From: F1-120-MAGs118 sp013360535
Lineage (GTDB): Bacteria; Planctomycetota; UBA1135; GCA-002686595
Direction: 5' to 3'
NCBI GenBank assembly: GCA_026647215.1
Contig: JAPKHC010000001.1
Coordinates: 248,001-312,000, forward strand
Length of the DNA stretch: 64,000 bases
A model generated the notes under the pieces. That model searched no databases, had not been told where the DNA came from, and was given only the letters and a program-made list of their open reading frames with translations. Shown piece after piece: positions 58,844-64,000 of the stretch. The translations under genes were made by a program, and so were the position numbers. The stretch's first letter is position 1, and the number at the start of each line of letters is the position of its first letter.

Positions 58844-60925
58844 ATGCGCCGTCACTTCCCGCTCGCAGCGTGCCTGATTCTTCCGGTTTTCTGCGGCCTT
58901 GCCCACGCCCACGGCGGCACGTACCGCGGTCCCGGCGTTCCCACTCCGCCTGCGTCGCCGCGGCCCGGCGACGTGGCGCCGCAGGAGGTCGGGCGCCGCG
59001 CGAACGTCGGTGGTGCGCGCGCGCCGGAGTCCTTTTCGCTGCCACTCCCCGAAGATTCCTCCGCGAGCCAGCGCGCGGGCTGGGCGTTCTTCGGCGGGCC
59101 GACGGCGCAGCCGGAGCCGTTGCGTTGGGAGGCGTGGTGGGGCTTCAACCGTGACGAGTTCCTGAGGCTGAAGGAGCGGCTGCACACCGCGGATGTGCTC
59201 GTCGGCAGCGATCTCGCGTTCCTGGGCGCGCGGGCCTTTGCGCCGGGAGAGCTGAAACCCGCGGATGACGTCGTGTTCGGGAGGGTCGCGCCGGTGCTGG
59301 TCGAGCTGCTCGAGCAGGAACGATCCTGCGAGCTCGTCAGTGGGGCGTTGGTCGCGCTCGCCAAGGTCGGAGACGCGCCGGGCAAGCACGAAGTCGCCCG
59401 GCGCATCGCGCCCCATCTGGCGCATGCCAATCAAGAGGTGGCCGAGACCGCGGCGATCGCGCTCGGCATCCTCGGCGACCCCGGACAGGTCGAGTTGCTG
59501 CGCGAGGTGCTCGAAGCGCGCGTCGAGGCGCTGCGGGAGCGTGGCCTCGAGCTGCGCTCGGCGCCCAGCGAGCGCACGCGCGCTTTTGCGGCCTACGGAC
59601 TCGGCCTCGTCGGCCAACGCCACGACGGGCCCGTGCGCGAGCGCATCGTCGGCGTGTTGGGCCGTTGGCTGCGGGAGCGGCGGCCGTCCGTGGCGCAGGA
59701 CGATCTGCCCGTCGCCTGCGTCGTCGCGCTCGGGCTCGTGCCTCTGCCCACGGACCCGTTTTGCCTGCCGCCAGTGGCTGCCGTGCCACGACCGGAGCGC
59801 ATGTGCAGCTTCGAGGAGCAGGTGCAGTGGCTGCTCTGCATGCTCGAAGACCCGCACGAAGCCGCGCGCGTGCGGGCGCATGTTCCCGTGGCCCTCGCGC
59901 GGCTCTTCGACTCGCCACAAGGGCGGAGGAGCGTGTTGCGGCGACGCGTGGGCGAGCGCATCGCGGCGCGGCTTTCGTCCGCTTCCGACGAACACGTGGA
60001 CGTGCGCCACGGTTGTGCGATCGCGTTGGGTCACCTCCTGACGGCGGGCCCCGAGGACGCGCAAGGTCGAGCGTTGTTGCGTGCGCTCGAGGGCGAGCTG
60101 CACGATCCGGCGCTCTCCTGCCTCGCGTGGATCTCGCTCGCCCGCGCGAGCTGCCGGCCGGGATTCGACGCCGAACCGTTCGAGGCTCTCGGTGCAGGCC
60201 TGGACGGGACGCGGACTTTCCTGATCGAGCGGCTCGCCGCCGCCGGGAGCGCGCAGCGTTGTTACGCCGCGCTCGCGCTCGGCCTCGTGGAGCGCGGCGC
60301 CGACGAGGCGGGAGTGGAACGCGCCGAGCGCTCGTTGCGCGCGCTGCGTTCGGCGCTCGAGGTGGCGGGCTCGCCCGACGAGATCGGAGCGTTCGCGACG
60401 GCGCTGGGGCTCGCGCGCGATCGCGGCGCGAGCGAAGTGTTGCGTCAGGCGCTCGAGCGCACGTCCGAAGCGCAAGCGCGGGGCCACGTGGCCGTGGCGC
60501 TAGGAATGGTCGGTGACGGAGGCTCCACACCGCGCCTGCGCGAGCTGGTGCGCTCCTCGCGCTTCCAGCCGGCGCTCGTGCGGCAGGCGGCGCTCGCGTT
60601 GGGACTGCTCGGCGACAAGGAGGTCGTGCCGTTGCTGCTCGGAATGCTCGCGCGGGCACCCAGCCTCTCGTCGCAGGCCGCGCTCGCCTCCGCGCTCGGC
60701 CTGATCGGCGACGCGCGCTCGCTCGACGGCCTGATGGCGATGGCGCGCGAGCGCGGGCAGCGCACCGACCTCGCGCGCGCCTTCGCTGCGGTCGCGCTCG
60801 GCATGTGCGCCGACAAGGAGCAGCTCCCGTGGAACTCCCGGCTCGCGAGCGACGCGAATTTCCGCGCCGTCACGTCGACGTTGCACGCGCCCGAGACCGG
60901 CAAGGGCATCCTCGACATCCTTTGA
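58844..60925 (+). CDS. Secreted HEAT-repeat protein, tandem paralogue B
   Basis: The product also has 693 residues. ATG 58844 opens a signal peptide (FPLAACLILPVFCGLAHA) leading to HGGTYRGPGVPTPP, close to the first paralogue. The linker is Pro/Ala/Arg-rich rather than Gly/Ser-rich. The core begins LRWEAWWGFNRDEFLRLKER, then HTADVLVGSDLAFLGARAF and the same HEAT series (GALVALAKVGDAPGKHEVAR, AETAAIALGILGDPGQVELL, ASALGLIGDARSLDGLMAM), ending TGKGILDIL. The start was chosen over an in-frame one at 58451, which overlaps the first paralogue. Divergence between the two is moderate and spread over the length, so this is an old duplication. It lies 72 bases before btpA. Confidence 0.8.
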   Translation: MRRHFPLAACLILPVFCGLAHAHGGTYRGPGVPTPPASPRPGDVAPQEVGRRANVGGARAPESFSLPLPEDSSASQRAGWAFFGGPTAQPEPLRWEAWWGFNRDEFLRLKERLHTADVLVGSDLAFLGARAFAPGELKPADDVVFGRVAPVLVELLEQERSCELVSGALVALAKVGDAPGKHEVARRIAPHLAHANQEVAETAAIALGILGDPGQVELLREVLEARVEALRERGLELRSAPSERTRAFAAYGLGLVGQRHDGPVRERIVGVLGRWLRERRPSVAQDDLPVACVVALGLVPLPTDPFCLPPVAAVPRPERMCSFEEQVQWLLCMLEDPHEAARVRAHVPVALARLFDSPQGRRSVLRRRVGERIAARLSSASDEHVDVRHGCAIALGHLLTAGPEDAQGRALLRALEGELHDPALSCLAWISLARASCRPGFDAEPFEALGAGLDGTRTFLIERLAAAGSAQRCYAALALGLVERGADEAGVERAERSLRALRSALEVAGSPDEIGAFATALGLARDRGASEVLRQALERTSEAQARGHVAVALGMVGDGGSTPRLRELVRSSRFQPALVRQAALALGLLGDKEVVPLLLGMLARAPSLSSQAALASALGLIGDARSLDGLMAMARERGQRTDLARAFAAVALGMCADKEQLPWNSRLASDANFRAVTSTLHAPETGKGILDIL

Positions 60926-60997
60926 GCATCAAGGCCCGATCAAGGGCCGACAAGCGCCACGGGACGCGCCGCACGGGCGACGGTAGGCTTGGCCGCC

Positions 60998-61807
60998 ATG
61001 CTCAAGCTGCTGCGTTCCCGGCCGGTTCTCGTCGGCGTCGTGCACCTGATCGCCACGCCCGGTTCCCCGCGTTTTCTCGGCGACCGGCGCGCGATCCTGA
61101 GGCGTGCGGTCGACGACACGCACGCTTTGATCGGGGGCGGCTGCGATGCGCTCGTGGTCGAGAACTTCGGCGACGTGCCGTTCTTCGCCGAGCGCGTTCC
61201 GCCGGAGACGGTGGCGACGATGGCGCTCGCGCTGCAGGCGGTGATCGAGGTCGCCGGGGGCTCTCCGGTGGGCGTCAACGTGCTGCGCAACGACGCGCGC
61301 GCCGCGCTCGGGCTGTGCGCAGCGACCGGAGCGAAGTTCGTGCGCGTCAACGTGCACACCGGGGCCGCGGTGACCGATCAGGGGCTCGTGCAGGGGCAGG
61401 CCGCCGAGACGGTGCGCGAGCGCGCGCGGTTGTGCCCGGGAGTGGCGCTGGTGTGCGACGTGCACGTCAAGCACGCGGTGCCGCTGGGAGGCGGGACGAT
61501 CGAGACGGCCGCGCAGGACACGCTGCAGCGTGGCATGGCCGACGCACTCGTCGTCAGCGGCAGCGGAACGGGCTCGGCGCCGGAGGTCGAGCGTGTAGCG
61601 GCCGTGCGGCGCGCGGTCGGCAATGCGCCGGTCCTGATCGGCTCGGGACTCGACGAGAAGAACGCGGAAGCGCTGCTCGCGCACGCCTCGGGTGCGATCG
61701 TCGGCACCTCGCTCAAGCGTGGTGGCCGGGTCGACGAGCCGGTCGACGTCGCGCGGGTCGAGCGCCTGCGGCGGCTGTTCGACGCGCTCAAGGAGCGCGG
61801 CGCGTGA
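60998..61807 (+). CDS. BtpA/SgcQ-family protein
   Basis: The 269-residue product (ATG 60998; a TTG at 60989 is in frame) begins KLLRSRPVLVGVVHLIATPG, followed by VDDTHALIGGGCDALVVENF and GDVPFF, then VGVNVLRNDARAALGL, RVNVHTGAAVTDQGLVQG and VLIGSGLDEKNAEALL. These are signatures of the BtpA family, a TIM-barrel fold related to SgcQ of sugar operons. BtpA in cyanobacteria is needed for stable photosystem I, but most members have no known reaction; here photosynthesis is not indicated. Its stop overlaps the moaB-like start by 4 bases, so BtpA is translationally coupled to a molybdopterin-type protein. Confidence 0.88.
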   Translation: MLKLLRSRPVLVGVVHLIATPGSPRFLGDRRAILRRAVDDTHALIGGGCDALVVENFGDVPFFAERVPPETVATMALALQAVIEVAGGSPVGVNVLRNDARAALGLCAATGAKFVRVNVHTGAAVTDQGLVQGQAAETVRERARLCPGVALVCDVHVKHAVPLGGGTIETAAQDTLQRGMADALVVSGSGTGSAPEVERVAAVRRAVGNAPVLIGSGLDEKNAEALLAHASGAIVGTSLKRGGRVDEPVDVARVERLRRLFDALKERGA

Positions 61808-62325
61808 GCCTCGAGGCGCACAAGGGTTCGGCGCCCAAGGCGCTGCGGTTCGCGGTGATCACGATCAGCGACACCCGCGACGCGAGCACGGATCGTGGCG
61901 GGCCGTTCCTCGTCGAGTCGGTGACGGGCGCGGGGCACACGGTGACGCTGCGCGAGATCGTGAAGGACGAGCGCAGCGAGATCGAGGCCGCCGTGCGACG
62001 GGCCGTGGCGCACGCGGAGGTCGATCTGGTGCTCACCACCGGCGGCACGGGCATCGCGCCGCGCGACGTCACGTACGACACGCTGCGTGGCGTGTTCGAC
62101 AGCGAGATCCCGGGCTTCGGGGAGCTGTTCCGCTGGCTCAGCTTCCGCGAGATCGGCGCGGCGACGATCCTGTCGCGCGCGCTCGGCGGTGTGCTCGCGC
62201 GCAAAGTCGTGCTCGCGCTGCCGGGGTCGCCGAAGGCGCTCCGGCTCGCGATGGACGAGATCGTGCTCAAGGAGGCGGGACACCTCGTCGCGCAAGCCCG
62301 CGGGCCTGTGGAGGCGCGACCGTGA
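61804..62325 (+). CDS. MoaB/Mog-type molybdopterin-binding protein
   Basis: The 173-residue product starts at GTG 61804 in the GTGA overlap. It has the MoCF fold: LRFAVITISDTRDASTDRGG, DLVLTTGGTGIAPRDVTYDT, GFGELFRWLSFREIGAATIL, SRALGGV and KVVLALPGSPKALRLAMDEI. The TTGGTGIAPRD loop binds molybdopterin. MoaB/MogA proteins adenylylate molybdopterin before metal insertion. No other molybdenum-cofactor gene is adjacent; instead it lies between a BtpA protein and a His-rich miniprotein, each overlapping by 4 bases. It is probably a true MoaB, although its partners here are unusual. Confidence 0.92.
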   Translation: MSLEAHKGSAPKALRFAVITISDTRDASTDRGGPFLVESVTGAGHTVTLREIVKDERSEIEAAVRRAVAHAEVDLVLTTGGTGIAPRDVTYDTLRGVFDSEIPGFGELFRWLSFREIGAATILSRALGGVLARKVVLALPGSPKALRLAMDEIVLKEAGHLVAQARGPVEARP

Positions 62326-62519
62326 AGCAGGACAGCGAACATGCTCACGACCACGGACACGACCATGGCCAAGGTGCGGCGCACGGCCATGGCGCACCGT
62401 ACGTCTGGCAGCCCGGCGAGAAGCAGCGCAAGGCGGCGCTGTGGGTGGTCGGAGGTGGCGCGTTCCTGATCGTGCTCGGGCTCGCGCTGCGCTGGATCGC
62501 CGACACGTGGTTCGCTTGA
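62322..62519 (+). CDS. 65-residue His-rich single-pass membrane protein
   Basis: The product starts at GTG 62322, overlapping the moaB-like stop (GTGA). It has 65 residues. The first 25 carry HAHDHGHDHGQGAAHGHG, eight histidines in 18 residues with Asp, a likely site for Zn, Ni, Co or Cu. After PYVWQPGEKQRKAAL comes one membrane helix (WVVGGGAFLIVLGLALRWIA) ending TWFA. With the basic EKQRK before the helix, the His-rich part should lie in the cytoplasm. Function is unknown; the operon position suggests a metal-related role with MoaB or BtpA. Confidence 0.7.
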   Translation: MKQDSEHAHDHGHDHGQGAAHGHGAPYVWQPGEKQRKAALWVVGGGAFLIVLGLALRWIADTWFA

Positions 62520-62621
62520 GCGCGCGGGAACCGGCGTTCCGGCTGCGCGGTTTCGGCCTGGCTCTCGACAAGCGCCGGTAGGGGAGCGGAGGATGGCGCC
62601 CTCGAAAGGGACCGCCGTCGC

Positions 62622-63857
62622 ATGCTTGCTCTCGTCCTGTCGCTCGCCCTCAGCCCGAACTTCGCCCCCTGCGCGCCGCAGGAGCCCGCTCCGCAGAAGT
62701 GGGAGCACCAGCTCGTGTTGCACGAGAGCTTCGAGGACTTCTACGCCGGCGGCATGTCGGCGGCCTACCGCGCGGAGCTCGATGCGGTCGCGCCCGTCCG
62801 GCTGACCGCCGGGCATCGGCCGGGCAGCGGTGAGCAGCTCGACGGGATCTGGGACGCGGGGCACCCGGCGAACAGCGAGTGGCTCGACGGGTTCTTCGAG
62901 TCGGCGGAGATCCTCGTGCCCGGCGGGTTCGACGAGGTGCTCGCGTCCTGGAACGCGAACGTGCCCGCGGGCTGCGGGATGTCCTTCGAGCTGCGCGTGC
63001 GCGTCGACGGCAAGGTGCCGTGGTCGCCGTGGATGTACGTCGGCGAGTGGGGCAACCCCGTGCCGCCGTCGGTCTACCTGCGCCGCGACGATCCGGGCGG
63101 GCCGCGCGCGGACAACTCCGCGCCGCCGGTCGTGCAGTGCGACGCCGGTCGCATCGACGTCGACTTCTTCGTTGGCGCGCAACGCCACAAGCGCCTGCAG
63201 TACCGCGTGCGCGTGACCAACGCGACGCCGGCGGAGGCGAAGTTCATCGAGCTCAAGCGGGTGGCGCTGTGCGCTAGCCGGCGCGTCGACGGTGCGCCGG
63301 AGCCGGGCCAACCCGACAAGGCGCTGGCGCTCGCTGTGCCGTTCCGCAGCCAGCAGACCGAGAAGCCCGAAATTGCAGGGCGAATCTGCTCGCCGACGTC
63401 GCTCGCGATGGTGCTCGCGTTCCGTGGCGTCGAGCGACCGACGCTCGAGGTCGCGCAACGCGCGTTCGATGCGCGCCACGACATCTACGGCAACTGGACG
63501 CGCAACGTGCAGGCGGCGTGGAGCTTCGGCGTGCCGGGCCACCTCGCGCGCTTCGCCGACTGGAAGGCCGTCGCGGCGGAGCTCGAGCGCGGCCAGCCGC
63601 TCGTGATCTCGATCGCGGCGAAGGCGGGCGAGCTCGCCGGCGCGCCGTACGAGAAGACGGACGGCCACTTGCTCGTGCTCACGGGCTTCGACGGCAAGGG
63701 CGGGGTGCTCGTCAACGATCCGGCGGCTTCGGAGGCCGCACAGGGGCGGCTGGTCTACCGCGCGGACGACCTCGCGAAGGTCTGGCTGGCCCGCGGTGGG
63801 ACGGCCTACGTGCTCCGCGCGCGGCCGGCTGAAGGCGCCGCGAAGCCGAGCCGATGA
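62622..63857 (+). CDS. Secreted C39-like cysteine peptidase
   Basis: The 411-residue product has a short signal-like start (MLALVLSLALSPNFAPCAPQ). Residues about 25-215 form a beta-rich domain (GMSFELRVRVDGKVPWSPWM, DFFVGAQRHKRLQYRVRV), probably a jelly roll. The C39-like peptidase domain follows: AGRICSPTSLAMVLAF with the catalytic Cys, EKTDGHLLVLTGFDGKGGVL with the His, and VNDPAASEA with the Asp. It resembles peptidase_C39_2 proteins (DUF4350-free, non-ABC), which act outside the cytoplasm. The substrate is unknown. The stop overlaps the next ATG by 4 bases. Confidence 0.8.
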   Translation: MLALVLSLALSPNFAPCAPQEPAPQKWEHQLVLHESFEDFYAGGMSAAYRAELDAVAPVRLTAGHRPGSGEQLDGIWDAGHPANSEWLDGFFESAEILVPGGFDEVLASWNANVPAGCGMSFELRVRVDGKVPWSPWMYVGEWGNPVPPSVYLRRDDPGGPRADNSAPPVVQCDAGRIDVDFFVGAQRHKRLQYRVRVTNATPAEAKFIELKRVALCASRRVDGAPEPGQPDKALALAVPFRSQQTEKPEIAGRICSPTSLAMVLAFRGVERPTLEVAQRAFDARHDIYGNWTRNVQAAWSFGVPGHLARFADWKAVAAELERGQPLVISIAAKAGELAGAPYEKTDGHLLVLTGFDGKGGVLVNDPAASEAAQGRLVYRADDLAKVWLARGGTAYVLRARPAEGAAKPSR

Positions 63858-64000
63858 GGGAGACCCGCACGATGGCGCCGAACTCCAAGCACGCCCTGCC
63901 CGAGAAGCTCTCGCGCCTGCCGCTGCTCAGCCGCGGCCCGCAGGGCGCCGTACTCAAGTTCCTCGCGGAGCGCATCTGGAACGTGCGCCTCGAGGAACTC
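63854..64000 (+). CDS. 5' end of an unidentified gene (truncated by window edge)
   Basis: An ATG at 63854 overlaps the preceding stop (ATGA) and opens at least 49 codons in frame to the edge, starting MRETRTMAPNSKHALPEKLS and continuing GAVLKFLAERIWNVRLEEL. A second ATG at 63872 is also possible. The visible part is helical and basic and is too short to name. Confidence 0.5.
   Translation, partial: MRETRTMAPNSKHALPEKLSRLPLLSRGPQGAVLKFLAERIWNVRLEEL

Overview
The window is very GC-rich (roughly 70 percent by eye), densely coded on both strands, and has no insertion sequence, integrase, rRNA or CRISPR array that I can see. The gene mix points to a Gram-negative bacterium: CMP-Kdo synthetase, a beta-barrel outer-membrane protein, lipoproteins, and murein recycling by AnmK and NagZ. 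Sulfatase-family lipoproteins, Tat-exported Gfo/Idh oxidoreductases, secreted HEAT-repeat proteins and CarboxypepD-regulatory-like proteins together suggest a deep Planctomycetota lineage. That assignment is inference from gene content; no 16S rRNA is present. Many genes lack a clear Shine-Dalgarno and many neighbours overlap by 4 bases (ATGA or GTGA), which helped fix start codons.

Layout. 1-3274 (minus): a partial membrane-anchored CarboxypepD-like protein, rho and coaE. 3620-7162 (plus): a membrane coiled-coil protein with a BRCT-like end, tatC and cinA. 7278-7442: two tRNA-Gln genes. 7542-11395 (minus): a sulfatase-fold lipoprotein, a LipM/LplA-family acyltransferase, gcvH and gcvT. 11614-13173: a secreted beta-propeller-like protein. 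13330-18047 (plus): a tightly packed five-gene cluster of two TPR proteins, Roadblock proteins and an MglA-type GTPase with a C-terminal membrane anchor. 18253-19151: rpmB, a 30-residue H1-like peptide and HU. 19268-22146 (minus): metG and an EI24/CysZ-like membrane protein. 22280-26997: glutaryl-CoA dehydrogenase and a large secreted metallopeptidase-like protein. 27141-30259 (minus): pyrG, kdsB and a Tat lipoprotein, so CTP synthesis sits beside its consumer.

30613-33125 (plus): a LysM protein and an AbiE-type toxin-antitoxin pair. 33142-34551 (minus): an NtrC-type sigma-54 activator. 34602-39599 (plus): anmK, nagZ and a secreted HEAT protein containing a degenerate receiver-like domain. 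39655-39819: a 33-bp tandem repeat running into tRNA-Thr. 39894-46654: a true Cys-type sulfatase (minus), a second CarboxypepD-like protein, trkH, a minimal trkA and tryptophanase. 46670-54529 (minus): a GT-C glycosyltransferase-like protein, an outer-membrane barrel, an MFS carrier, a mono-haem membrane protein, two Gfo/Idh oxidoreductases and ApbE. 54687-64000 (plus): an unrecognised GNAT-like protein, two tandem 693-residue HEAT paralogues each behind a sigma-54-type promoter motif, a BtpA-MoaB-His-rich miniprotein operon, a C39-like peptidase and a truncated last gene.

The most promising material is the MglA/Roadblock/TPR cluster with a tail-anchored GTPase, the pair of sigma-54-type promoters in front of the tandem HEAT genes (with an NtrC-type activator in the same window), the BRCT-like and receiver-like domains found in membrane or exported proteins, and the tRNA-Thr repeat.
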